Below are positions 26,343 through 38,899 of a DNA stretch of 64,000 bases, piece after piece. The notes under the pieces were generated by a model. That model was not told the origin of the DNA. It did not search any database and saw nothing but the letters and a program-made list of their open reading frames with translations. The DNA is from Magicicada septendecula (lineage: Eukaryota > Arthropoda > Insecta > Hemiptera > Cicadidae). The position numbers were made by a program, and so were the translations under genes. Within the stretch, counting starts at the first letter, position 1. Each line of letters begins with the position of its first letter. The DNA is taken from positions 348,937,111 through 349,001,110 of the forward strand of contig CM068367.1 of NCBI GenBank assembly GCA_034769895.1, in the 5' to 3' direction.

Positions 26343-27190
26343 TAATAACGTCTATGGAAACACAGATTGTTACATATAGACGATATGTAAGTTTAGTTTC
26401 AAATTAAAACAGAAACTCATGGTAAAATTATTTTGTCCCTACCAATAATATATCGAAGATTTACAAGTAATTAAAAATTGGATGACGATGCAGAGCAACA
26501 GTTGTAAAATTATATATATATAGTACATTACATGAATTGTAATATCGTAGAATTCATAAAATTTCTTAATTTTAAATTATTGCTATTTTATAATTGAACT
26601 ATTAAACAGTATTTTAGGGAATAAGCCTATACATGTTGTAACATATTATTTCGTAAATAGTAAGACTGTACCTTAATTATCATAATTTAATTACGTAGTG
26701 TGTGATACCACAATGTTTAACTGCTTTGATAACTAATTTAGCAAGTTTGCACAATTTACAGGCCGGACACAAATAAACAGTTCAGATTAATTACAGTGAA
26801 CTTAGTCTGTCCTCTGTAAACTGAAGATGCGAAACAAGAGTTCTGACGTGTAATGTACACATTTTAACCACTTCTGACATTTTGAAGACACTCTGTATGA
26901 AGTAGGTAACTCAGTTAATTTAATTTTGTTTGAAATGGCGAAAGTTCAAATTCTATAAATAAACATTTAAATTATTCTTTTCTTAGTAAAACTGTTACTG
27001 TTACATTCAATAAAGTTACGTAGGCCTACTACATGCAATGAGACGATTCGGAAACTAAATGATTGATTTAGAGGGTAGCCTGAAATGTATATTCATTACA
27101 TAACAGTTTTGAAAAATTAATTTTGGAACTAAAATCGCATTTCTACTATAAACTGTATTATGTAATCTGATTGTTTGCCTTAACTGTGTG
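26343..27190 (+). repeat. Segmental duplication, copy A, part 7
   Basis: Collinear with 60,362-61,320 and the best preserved part of the duplication, roughly 80-85% by eye over 26.73-27.19 kb. Similarity fades near 27,190. Confidence 0.85.
26733..26823. promoter_or_regulatory. Paralogous conserved noncoding block 3 (copy A)
   Basis: Ninety-one gap-free bases with 2 mismatches to 60,861-60,951. No shared open frame or RNA-gene signature was recognised. Function unknown. Confidence 0.5.
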
Positions 27191-28775
27191 TCATTACTGT
27201 AGAACTTGGCCAAGTCGAACGTGAATAATTCGAGCTTTTACCATGGTCCGTTGAAATTCCTATGTAAGACCATGTAAAAGCATCGTCTGTAATTCAGAGT
27301 ATTTAGTTTTGTTTAATTCGCAGTATACGTTTTGCTCAAATTCTGAAAAATCGTTGTGTAGTGTGGGGTAGACAACATAATAATATGTTTGTTTGTACGC
27401 GTTATTATGCAAAGCGAACTTTTCGTTTGTTATATGTGCCAGGCTTCAACAATAGAATTAAATTTATACCATGTGTTCACTGTGTGCTTCGTGTTAAGAC
27501 AAATTAGGCGTTTAAAAACTTGAAGCTTCATCATCAAATATCAGCTTTAAGCTTTAAAAAGCATTATTATTTTGCTGGTGATTAAGTCTCAACAAAATTC
27601 TTTAAGTTGTGATATAAATGAAAACAAACAACAGCACATAGCAGTTTCTCCTAGGACTTTAAGGACGACGGAAGCAATCACTGAACCGGAAATCTCTTGA
27701 CCGGAAGCTGCACCCGTCACCTGCCTGTTAACTTACTGGAAACTATTATTTATCAAGTATTCTCTACTTGTCGTGTAAAGGAAATCGCATAACATCCGCA
27801 TTGCGGATGGTGTCAAATGGTCTCCTACATTATATTTAACGTTTAGTATATATTATATATCCCCTCGAATAGACACATAAATTTTATTTATAAGTCACAC
27901 AACATCAGAATGTTATACAAGTTGCCAGCCACCTACAGTTGTAGGCTGCATAACAAACAGCGGTGTAAAGTTATCGTAGTCTACCTCACAATTGGCAGAT
28001 GAAAACGGCCAGCACTATCCTATCGTATCTCATGTAGTTCTGAAAACTTCCCTGATTTAGCCAAATCAGGGATAAAAATATGTAGGCCTAACATGAAATT
28101 AGTAACGGAAACAACATTAGAAATTTATTATATGACAGTGACTTCGTACGTTATAATTGGTGACATATAACATAGGGTAGTTTTTCTTCATAAAAGAACA
28201 CTAATTAACTAGTGAAGGCTAGGGTTAAGATATAATTGACAGTAAACAAAAGGAAAGTCATTTCGTAAGTACATCATGATAAAGTTGTAAAGTACAGCTA
28301 ATCAAACGGAAGGTGCCTGGAAAGCTTTAGACGTTGCAGATTACGTTCACACGTGGAAACTGCACTCATGTTTAACGTATTGTATCTGCATATTGCATTA
28401 TTTATTTATGTCCACATCTGCAACATCTCCAACATCTGTAATGGTTTAAAACGTATAGGTTTACACAGTAGTGAATAGTAGAATACATGTCGTCTATCAC
28501 AGAGATCTCACACACACACGGCAACTGTTAGCAATGAATTTGAAGCATCAGATTTGTAAATTAGGAACTTAAAATTCAAAGGCGTAAACTAGTTTGAAAA
28601 TCTATTTGATTTAGCTTTGCATAACTTTACAATTCTCACGTTTGATAATCACAGTAACAAGTTAAATCAATTCAGTTTCTGAGGGTATTTCTTCAGAATG
28701 CCTGATAGAAGTCTTTGGTAAATATACATTATAAAAAAATTGAAAATGTTTTGTATCTATTGTGTTAATATTCTT
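27191..28775. other. AT-rich DNA, no gene seen
   Basis: No coding motif, repeat or RNA gene recognised. Two TAGGCCTA palindromes fall at 27,021-27,028 and, further on, 28,083-28,090. Confidence 0.55.
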
Positions 28776-28779
28776 CTTA

Positions 28780-29375
28780 TTCTTGTTTACCAGGATTAGG
28801 CACTTCAGCTTGTTCCGGCTTCACCATCTCATCCTCGGTCCCCCAATACTTTGTTTCCCACAGGCTTATCACTCATACACTGCCTGTATATTTCATCCAG
28901 GGACATATGGTAAACATGTTCCCTACATCTTCCTTTATACCATGATGATATTTCTGTTATCGGTTGTAAATGCTTAATTCCTCTCTTATGTCATTCCTTC
29001 TTATAGACTCGTAGTCTTGTACAACCTTTGAGTGATCGATGAAATCTCATGTCTGAGGATTCCATCAACCTAAAGTTTCCTTTCCTAGGGGCCCCTGATT
29101 CTGATCAATACACCAAAGAGAGGACTGCCATCCCTCTATAAAACTTCATTTGAGTATCCCTTATCCCTTATCCCTTATCCGTTTTCCCTTCACACTTCGT
29201 CGTATAATGACCATATATCCTTTCACAAATTATCATTTATGTCAGATTTATTTAAAATATCTATATTCTCCGCATATATTATATCACACCCCAAATATTT
29301 AAACTTTGCTACCTGTTCTAGCCTTTGATTGACAATTATGATTTTTGACCGTACTGAATCTTTTCTATTGTGTTA
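28780..29375 (-). pseudogene. LINE reverse transcriptase C-terminal relic
   Basis: The minus strand reads RLEQVAKFKYLGCDIIYAEN, the conserved segment just after the RT palm in a large group of insect non-LTR retrotransposons. It is followed in changing frames by TQMKFYRGMAVLSLVY, MESSDMRFHRSLKGCTRLRV and a decayed GRR-GRP-type tail ending near KNKK. Several stops and frameshifts (first at about 29,240) show decay. The catalytic palm and endonuclease lie beyond the 5' break at about 29,375 and are absent, as expected of a 5'-truncated LINE copy. A short tandem of TCCCTTATCCCTTATCCCTT type lies inside at about 29,157-29,180. The clade is uncertain. Confidence 0.7.
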
Positions 29376-30790
29376 CTGAATACGTAAATTTAAGGTCTTC
29401 TAAAAAGTAATTCTCTCATATTGCATTTTAAGCAATAACGTTAGGGAATTTGTTTTGTTAGCCATAACTACTTAGTTTTGCTTAACAAGTGAATAAAATC
29501 TATAAATTTCATACAAGCATTATTAAGAGCAGACCTCCAACATGTAGATAACAATGTAGACGTGTAGACATGTTTAATGTGTAGGGTTAATTCACAGTCA
29601 CTACTAAATTACGGATAGCTTCTAGTGCGAAGCGATTTTGTTTCACTCTCTAGTTGAAATAATAAACATATTGTATTGACATTCAAACACAATTTAATAC
29701 AAGTAATATTGCAGTAAACCTGAATAAATCGTTTTCGGATTATTAACAACTGTGACAGTTCTTAACTATCGTTAATGTGATACTTAACACAACACATTAA
29801 GGAAATAATAGCACACATTATTTGACATAACTGAAAACTGAGTAATGATTATGACTTTCATGGTAAAGACCTTTCATTTAAAAATACTGTGTTTAAGGTA
29901 ATGTTCAGTTTAATTATTAATTCTGACATATTATAGGCTATACTACAAACCTTATTTTTTTTTACAAATAATGCTGATTGGTCAAATATAACCAACTGTA
30001 ACTACCATAGGCTGTATTTAATTATAGGCTAAGTATATATGGTATTTAAGTATATACCATAGGCTGAGCAGTAACACAACGTAGTCATAAATTTTACTGC
30101 ATGCATAATGATAGTTATTACACTAATACATACTGAACTGTACAGGTACACTCGATTTATATGTATAAAAATGTTAATGGGTTTAAATATAGTTGCGACC
30201 TTCAATATTACGGAACAGGGAAATGCCTAAACCTTGTAGTGCAGAAAGAAGAAGACCTTCAATAGATTACGTTTCACTTTAGAAACATGTAACACATTCA
30301 CTGACACCGTGATGATCACCCATACGCTGTCAAAACCGTGAAGGTTAACACTGTCAACTATACGCTGTCGAATATTTTTGGGGGATTTACAAGAAAGTGA
30401 TAAGACCTCAATACAATAGTATTAAACGTTGCTGACTATACTGAAGTCGCTGATTATAAGTAGTTTTAAATCATCACACAATAAGCCTACGTGAAGAAAT
30501 TGTTTGTGATTGGGTTTACAGTTTGATAAATCAGAATTTGTTGTTTATTCGTACAAAATTTGAATGTTCTGATAAATTATTATGTACATATATTTTACAA
30601 GTTTGTAGATATTTTAGGTTAATAGTGTAAGGAATACATACTATGAACAAACTATCTTTCTCAGATGAAGTTATACCTCGGTGCTAACGGAGTATAAAGT
30701 GTAATAGGAATTTTGGTCAGACATAGCACAGGGAGTCTTTTGATTCGCGAATAGCACAGGGAGAAATAAGGAGTTAATGTATGTCTTATA
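29376..30790. other. AT-rich DNA, no gene seen
   Basis: No conserved feature. A small inverted arrangement around ACCATAGGCTG recurs at 30,003 and 30,056. Confidence 0.5.
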
Positions 30791-30799
30791 AAAGCTCCT

Positions 30800-32575
30800 T
30801 ATATCTTACATCATTTGCCGGGTAAAATCACAACACTCCTGCTTACACGGATTATGCAAACCCGGATAACATACATAAACTACAGCTTTGTTTACGTTAT
30901 TTTACTGCCGGGCAAAGGCAGTACTGTGCCGAAGTATTTAAGCTTAAATTATTCGGCGTACGTCGCGGCTACAGTGCCGTCTGTATAACGGGTTCAAGGG
31001 TTGCTTGTGCAGCCACGGCTTCACTGTATCGTTTAACCTTGACCGTGACGTGGCGATAATTGTGTGTGTACGTAATCAAGCATGCCGCGCCATTCAGCTG
31101 ATTTGTGAATTTTCTGTTCGCGTGGGATCGCAGGTATCGACATTCGCCCTCATTTCTTCTTTTGCATTCAAACGGGATACTGGTCTGGCGGCGTTATGAA
31201 TTAAGATTCATCTTTTGAACTGAGTTCGTGATCATTTAAAGAGCTTCAGGGTTCCCGCCTAGCCGGAGGGGAAAAGGGGACAACGAAGATGGGGACAGAA
31301 CATTGGTCGTCATCTGCAGACTATCGCAGCACCACTCCAATGCCGTCAGACCTCGAGAAATCCCCACACTGTCAGCCCAAAATGACTGCCCTAAGGAAGA
31401 AAGGAAGCACAGAATTTAGGAGACACCAGTTGTTACACCCCAGTCAACATCAGCGCGCATTCTGGGTAACAACAAATCGTCTAAGCATAGGTGGGACCTT
31501 TCCTATATTTTAATCCACAAAACACAAAAAGAAACAGCAACCTATTGCAGTTAAAACATGAAATGAAAGACATCTTCACAACCGTAATTTTAGATGTTCA
31601 ATGACCAACTGTCTATTATAGCATGTCCGGTGGACTTATAGTGACTAGTGTAATTAAAGAGTTAAAGAATCTACCTGTTGAAGAATGTCAATTACCATGC
31701 TATATTTTATAGCACACCATTTGCCTTTGTCGTGATTAGTGACCTAGCATAATTTAAAACTGGTAGTTGGGCAGTTTAATTAACTGTTTCTTATGAAGAT
31801 AAAATGCCATTAACAACTTGTACTTAACGCATTGATAATAACTATGGAGTAGTTCCTTCCTAAATCTTCTTGTGGGTACAGGTCCTTATTAGGGGCTGTT
31901 ACAGAATTGAGCCAGTATAATTCTTGTAGTATGACACCTTAAATTTTTTCTTAAGCGGGCAACTGGTGTGTGTAAGGCATGGTGATAGTATTAAGATATA
32001 TATATCTATATATACATGTATTAATCCTGTGATGCATAATTTATTTTAAAAGGAAAAGAGAAATATTTTATTTGGCAAGTATAAAACGGCATATTACATG
32101 TTCTTGTTAGGCATGATGTATCATTGTTTGAGGGTCAGTTTAATTCATAAAGTTTCTGTAGATTCAACCTTTAGTAATTGTTTATTAAAACTTATTTAGA
32201 AAAGTCATGTGAATAAAGGTTAATACTTAGTGATGTCAGCTTATGTGAAGGCAATGCACTTAAAGGTGTTTGAATAATTTGTTGTTGATTAATTATATTC
32301 AAAATTAATTCTTTGTTAATATTGCCAATTGTTATTCAATATTGGAGAGATGCACGTTTATTAATGATAGTGGAAAATATAGCCGTGCATATTGTAATAA
32401 AGGTGTGATTATTATAACAAGAGAACACTAATAAAAGCTGTTATCGTTTGCAAGTGTTTTATTGCAAGTCCTGTCACGATGGGCTCAACTCAATTTTTCT
32501 TCCGTCTAGACCGCAGGTCTAGTTTTAATAATTAAGTAACGACCCCTGAAAAAAAAAAGAAAAACCAAAAAAAAT
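30800..32575 (+). mobile_element. Probable poly(A) retro-insert related to 19.6-22.4 kb
   Basis: The first 700 bp is GC- and CpG-richer than its surroundings (30.83-31.50 kb), then the sequence is AT-rich to an AATAAA at 32,430-32,435, a block GTTTTATTGCAAGTCC, a hairpin at 32,506-32,522 and an A-rich tail from 32,549. The last 110 bp matches the 3' end of the minus-strand element at 19.66-19.75 kb. A 74-codon frame at 31,289-31,513 has no recognisable domain. The 5' border is a guess based on composition. It could also be a degenerate host exon region with promoter. Confidence 0.4.
32506..32522 (+). other. 3'-terminal stem-loop of poly(A) retro-insert
   Basis: CTAGACC-GCA-GGTCTAG forms a 7-bp stem shortly before the A-rich tail, at the position of the CTAGGC/GCCTAG hairpin in the related 19.68 kb element. 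Confidence 0.5.
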
Positions 32576-32639
32576 TTTAAAAAACAAAATTTTTTAAACA
32601 AAAAAACTTAACAAAAATTTTATAAAAAATTCAGGGGGA

Positions 32640-33915
32640 CGTTTCAGTACGCAGTTCACACCCGCCAATAATATGCTGTCACAACAATGTACTGACATTA
32701 CTGTGACTTGTGTTACTGGGAGTTATATAATCTTGCTTATGTAATGTATAATGAACTGAGTTGTCATCATATTTACCTTTAGTTGAGACATAAAACACTC
32801 GTACGCATACTCACGTTTCGCGGATAGATGATTCAAACAATAAGAATGGTCTTAATGCGACCGACAAGATTAGTATCTCAGCGTTCTAGATTTTAAAACA
32901 CTATTTTTATTCTCCATTCTGTACCAATTAATGTAGTTGTCGCACTGTAAATGTATTAAAAGTACTGTATTAATCATAATTTCGAACTTGCAATTTCAAC
33001 CGAATATGCATATTATGATATGCCCGGAATTCAAAATGTTTACTTTTCCAACGATATCTGTACGTTTAGCTTTTCTTTGTCCATGTGTGGCTGTATAAGC
33101 AATAACTTCAGAACGCTTTGAATATCAACTTTTAACTTGGAATGTAAGTTTAAGTAGCGGCCAGCAGAGCACACACACACACACAGGCACAAAATCGAAT
33201 GAGAAGCTACTGCCTACAAATTCCATAATCTCTTTAGGCTATATCAAATAGGTCCAGCGAATTTCCGGCGCTAATTAGAATACGTACTAACACTACTAAC
33301 AAATTAACAAACAAAAAATAACGTAGAAATATGTTTCAGTAATAGTTATACAATGTACGTTTGAGCTGCAACTAAAAATATTATATGAATTTTCCTATAT
33401 GTAATATAAGGTTTTACTACCGGAAACCCTAGAAAATTGCTACACAATTGTAGAGAAATATAATATGGTTTAAAATAAGTAGATTTTGACACCAAAATTT
33501 CAATGAATTTAAAAAATTGAGTTTTAGTGTAATCTTGATATCAACAGTATTGTCACTCAGTAGACTAATATTTATGGTCTACAGTCAACCAATTCAGTTG
33601 GCTAGACATAAATAGCATTACATAAATTATATAAACATGACTTTTTGAAGTGTTGCAGCTGTAATTTTTAATATTTCACTTTGTTTCTGAATTTATTTAA
33701 CAACATTGAAAAACACAAGTTGTAAAGCAGCAGTACAATTTTTAATTACGAAGGTAAATGTTTGTGTCTGAGTCTCGTTATGCGCGGGTAAACTAATCTT
33801 TATCCCCTTGCTACCATGGATATCGTGTTTTCTGAAATTACATTTATTGTATGCAGTCTGTGTGTGTGTGTGTGAACGTAGCATAGAATTACCGGTTTAG
33901 GCTCAGAATCATTAA
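32640..33915. other. AT-rich DNA, no gene seen
   Basis: Only short CA runs (33,170-33,185) and a TG run (33,857-33,874) stand out. Confidence 0.55.
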
Positions 33916-33917
33916 GC

Positions 33918-34087
33918 AACCATAAACTGACAAATTTCTAAACTAACTATAAACGAACCATAAACTAACCAATTACTAAATTAATTTTACTCCGGGCATT
34001 ATTAGGTTCCAATAACCATAAACTAGTAAATTTCTAAACTAACCATAAACCAACCACAAACTGATACACTCCTAAATTAATTTTACT
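33918..34087. repeat. Two-copy tandem repeat, ~95-bp period
   Basis: Two units begin AACCATAAACT and end TAAATTAATTTTACT (33,918-33,991 and 34,013-34,087). Each contains smaller repeats of ACCATAAAC/ACTAACC type. Confidence 0.8.
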
Positions 34088-34089
34088 TA

Positions 34090-34580
34090 TGCTATTGTAT
34101 ACTTATGATCTACTTATCCTATAGTTATGATCTATCTATGCTATAATGTCCCCATGGTAGTGTACTGATACCATCCACCAGTGTACTTTTATCATCCTTA
34201 GGTGATAACGTCTTATTATTTACCTCTATGGTGTATACCTCATGCTTAAGTTCATTAGCTCATTAAGTTCATTTGCTTCATCTTCTCACCTTTATTGAAC
34301 AAGCAGTCATTGTAATCATCAAAAGTGATCAAATGCTGAACTACACTCTTTTTAATGCCTTTAGATTTCTTAACTGCTAGCTTATTCTTCTTATCTCTTT
34401 GCTCATCTCCTTCAATATCTGTCGCACACATCTTCGATCTCAAATGGTGCTTCCAAGATCTCTTATGGAAGGTCGACAACTAGACAGGCTTTAGAAAAGT
34501 CTTAAACATATTTGCATTAATTAACTAGTGTGATCTCTGAGCTACAGAACTCACTCATATTTTAAACAAAGTACATTTAT
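34090..34580. other. AT-rich DNA, no gene seen
   Basis: A short duplicated TATGATCTA motif lies at 34,105-34,135. A lysine-rich 74-codon minus-strand frame has no domain I recognise. Confidence 0.5.
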
Positions 34581-34584
34581 TATT

Positions 34585-34690
34585 AGTTCAATCACTTTTG
34601 ATGAGAGCACGGGAGCTCCCGAAACATGTTCCTAATAAGGAAAAAAAAGTATATCTTGAAGTAAATTTAGTTATAAATATTAAATGTATT
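34585..34690 (+). mobile_element. Half copy of the 46.4 kb palindrome family
   Basis: From TTGATGA through CCCGAAACATGTTCCTAATA and an A-rich run to TATCTTGA it matches the right arm of the palindrome at 46.5 kb, without the mirrored left arm. The core reads TTGATGA instead of CTGATGA at 34,598-34,604 and GAAAC at 34,621-34,625, so it is a mutated hammerhead-like core. Confidence 0.6.
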
Positions 34691-34899
34691 TATTATTAGA
34701 TAGATTCTGATCCAAAACATTTTTCAGTTATTAGAGAAATTACAAAAATACCGCTTACTGTACTATTTTTGTTAAGTAAAATTACGATCGTATAACAGAT
34801 AATCATACAATAAACATTAAAAGATTCTAACATTCGGATATGTATTAAAATTTCCTTAAGTCTGACATCCGGCTGTATTTTCACATTTTTTTATTTTTG

Positions 34900-35175
34900 A
34901 TGATTTTTTTGGGCTCCTAGGTCCAAAACTGTTGACATTTTTAAAACCTAATATTACATTTAGACCCTGGTTAAAATTTCTTTTAATTTGATACCCCACA
35001 TGAATTTTTGCAATTATCAAAATTGTCACATTTTAGACCCTGCAGTAAAAGAGTTTGTTGTATTTCTTAAAATAAACAATAAATTTAGATTGTAGTTAAA
35101 TCCCCTTTAATTTGATAGCCACGTGAACTTTTTTTTCACAATTTAGACCCCCTAACATTTCTGCTTCTCGCTCCC
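34900..35175 (-). repeat. Dispersed/tandem AT-rich repeat (TTTAATTTGATA family)
   Basis: The motif TTTAATTTGATA with upstream GTTAAA and downstream TGAA occurs twice (34,983 and 35,108) in an imperfect tandem of ~115-125 bp. The reverse complement recurs at 59,815-59,960 (ATCAAATTAAAGAGGTTTTA). Confidence 0.55.
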
Positions 35176-36285
35176 CTATTTTTAGGTGAATCAACCTCAA
35201 AAACAATACAGAGTCCTGTAGAGTAATAGTATGGAGATGTACGCCAAGTTTTAAATCAATCTGTTGATGCAATCAAAAATTATCGTTTGACATATCCAAA
35301 TAGATAGTCAGTAGACAGACAGATAAATCCCAAACGGTCAAGTTAAACTAAGAACTCGCTTCTCTCGTTCAGCAAGGTTAATGAGTACAGGGAACAAATC
35401 AAGATAACAACTTGATAACCCTATCATTCCAAAAGCAACATCCATACATACATATTAAAATCTAGTAATACCTAGGAAATGGTGAAAATAGCTGAAGTCA
35501 ACACTGATCGAGTTAAGTTTTGACAGGAAAGAAAAAAGTGTTGGTCCGTCAGGATTATTTGTGGAAATTTCAAGATTATTTGTGATTATTTCTGAGGATC
35601 TTTGACTTAGTTGTAGATTTAATATTACTGGCTTTATTAGACAGCTTAATCTAGTTAATTGTGTGTGTGTGTGGGGGGGGGGGGGTTATAAAGTAGTTTA
35701 ATTTTGGACCAACAATCTAGTTTACAGTGTACAAATTTAATTCACTGATCTTTCAAAATGTGATCGCTACCTTTTCCTATTTTGAATTCTCATAATTTAT
35801 TTATGATTTGTAAAGAGCTACTGTACAACAATTCTGTGTAATCTACTTTTGTATTCTCTGTCTGTACTCTGTGATAACATAGATTTGTAAACTTACAGAT
35901 ATTTAACAATCTTCATAAGCTGAACTTATAGCCTCATTATGTTCAATATACATTCTTCTCTGTACTTTCACTGAGGAAAATGTCTTAACCTATTCTGTAA
36001 ATTGTTCAATGGTGTTAGAAGTACGAACTACATAAATATTTTATTTACTCTCTTTTATTAAATAAGAATATTATGTTATCGTTTTTATTATTATTTAAAT
36101 ACTTATAGTATATTAATTGATATTTTTGGCTACATTTTAATGAAGAATTTTTATAAATTTAGATAACCACTGTCATCGTGTTATTGTGGACTAAAGTACA
36201 TCACACAATATTTGCAGCATATCCCTATTTTTACAGCACGGAAATTCACGTAATTACAAAGGCTATATAATACTTTATAGCCAGA
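35176..36285. other. AT-rich DNA with a (GT)n(G)n run
   Basis: A GT run passes into about 14 Gs at 35,660-35,686. Otherwise no recognisable feature. Confidence 0.55.
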
Positions 36286-36289
36286 AAAG

Positions 36290-37075
36290 AAAACCAGAAA
36301 ACCTGAGCAGTTTGAAATCGAACCACTAAACCTCGAAATAGTTAAACAGTTTAAATATTTGGGATGTTGGATGGCAGAAGACAATGAAGAAATAAATGAA
36401 ATAAGGAAAAGGATACAGGCCGCAAATAGAGAATATGCTTCGTTGACATCTATATTCAAGTCAAGGAATATCCACCATCAGTCCAAGGCCACATTATATA
36501 AAGTTATGATTAGACCGGTGATAACATATGGCAGCGAGACTTGGACTCTGAACAAACAAGCCGCTAACATAGTCAATACTTTTGAAAAGAGAATTTTGAG
36601 GAGAATATATGGACCGATCCAAGTCAATGTGTCAACACGATCCAAGAGAATGCGTCACAATGAGGAGCTGGCCACCACTATATACAACTATCTCACTATA
36701 TATTAACTCTATCAACTATCATCTATCATCTATTATATCAACTATCAACACTGGTATATTATATACCACTATATCACTTTATACAAGCTGTATAAAGACA
36801 ATGAGCTGGCCACCACTATCCGACTGCATAGATTGCAATAGGCAGGACACATCATTAGGATGGAAGGCAACCGAATACCTAGGAAGGTACTGTTTAGTCA
36901 AATCGAGGGTAGAAGGCCTGTCGGAAGACCCAAGACACGCTGGATTGACGCAGTGGCGAGGGATGCTGACAATTTACTTAAAATAAAACGATGGACATCG
37001 ATCGCGAAGGACAGGGAAAAATGGAGGCGGATGATTATGGAAGCTAAGGTTCGACTTCGAACTGTGACGCCATAG
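36290..37075 (+). pseudogene. LINE reverse transcriptase C-terminal relic
   Basis: The plus strand encodes VKQFKYLGCWMAEDNEEINE, then MIRPVITYGSETWTLNKQ and FEKRILRRIYGPIQ, the well-known post-RT region of insect endonuclease-reverse transcriptase LINEs. A second frame continues HIIRMEGNRIPRKVLF, GRRPVGRPKTRWIDAVARDA and WTSIAKDREKWRRMIMEAK to a stop at about 37,075. The two parts are separated by a 138-bp duplicated and expanded segment (36,665-36,819) that introduces stops. The catalytic YADD palm is upstream of the break and missing. This copy is less decayed than the one at 28.8-29.4 kb, with long intact stretches, so it is younger. Confidence 0.85.
36665..36819 (+). repeat. Internal duplication in LINE relic
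   Basis: The 17-bp GAGCTGGCCACCACTAT occurs at 36,665-36,681 and 36,803-36,819, exactly 138 bp apart. The DNA between is a degenerate array of ACTAT/CTATCA-like motifs unrelated to LINE coding sequence. Confidence 0.85.
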
Positions 37076-37079
37076 TAAA

Positions 37080-38185
<1,106 letters not shown>

Positions 38186-38472
38186 CGTTTCACACCAAAA
38201 TCTTAAATTAATTTGTCGTCTGCTGTACAGTGCTTACCTAATGTATTCTTGAAGCACCGTATCGTATGTTCAAATTTTTGGCTACGCATACACTATGGAT
38301 ACGTTGTTTACTCCGAAATTCAAGACCAGATCACTTACAGTATGACTAATAGTTCGCAGGCAGGGAGTTAACTGGCAGGCGTCGCCGTCGGCTGCAGCAT
38401 CCGGTTACCGGTTCAGTGATTGCTTCCGACGTCGCCCTTACGCTGCGCACCGACTACGTAAGATTATATCGA

Positions 38473-38686
38473 GCAGCACAGCCAAGCAGAAGACTGCAGG
38501 TTTTGATTTTTCTTTAGCGTTTTGCTATTATACCTTTTCCCATAATGGCTTATACCCTGTCATACTGTTTTCATGACGCTGTACAGCCAAGCAGAGGACT
38601 GCAAGATTTTGCTTTTTATTTACCGTGTATCTGTTACAACCTTTTCCATAACGGTATATAACCTTTCATGTAGTCGTTGTGACGTT
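38473..38686. repeat. Two-copy tandem duplication, ~105 bp
   Basis: Two units start ACAGCCAAGCAGA-GACTGCA (38,479 and 38,583) and share CCTTTTCC, CATAA and a TATAACC-like end, at roughly 70% identity. Confidence 0.75.
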
Positions 38687-38843
38687 TTTTAGCTGCAGCT
38701 TCTTCTTCTTCTTTTTCTTCTTTTAGTGTCCTGGGTAATCAGGCGTTGACAACTCCCACTTCCATTATACCTGTAAACGTAGACGTAGCAATGGTACCTA
38801 TTTAAAGTAACCATAAGTCATAAATCCATATTCAAGGTTACCG

Positions 38844-38896
38844 GTGCGTGCGTGCGTGCGCGCGCGCGCCCGCGCGCGTGTGTGTGTGTGTGTGTG
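38844..38896. repeat. (GTGC)n(GC)n(GT)n compound microsatellite
   Basis: Alternating purine-pyrimidine tract of 53 nt that changes from TGCG to CG to TG units. Confidence 0.95.
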
Positions 38897-38899
38897 GTG

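Noticed and set aside
31005..31513. Short frames in the GC-richer island as host exons
   Set aside because: No splice-supported continuation or domain; the 3' end of the surrounding element matches another poly(A) insert.
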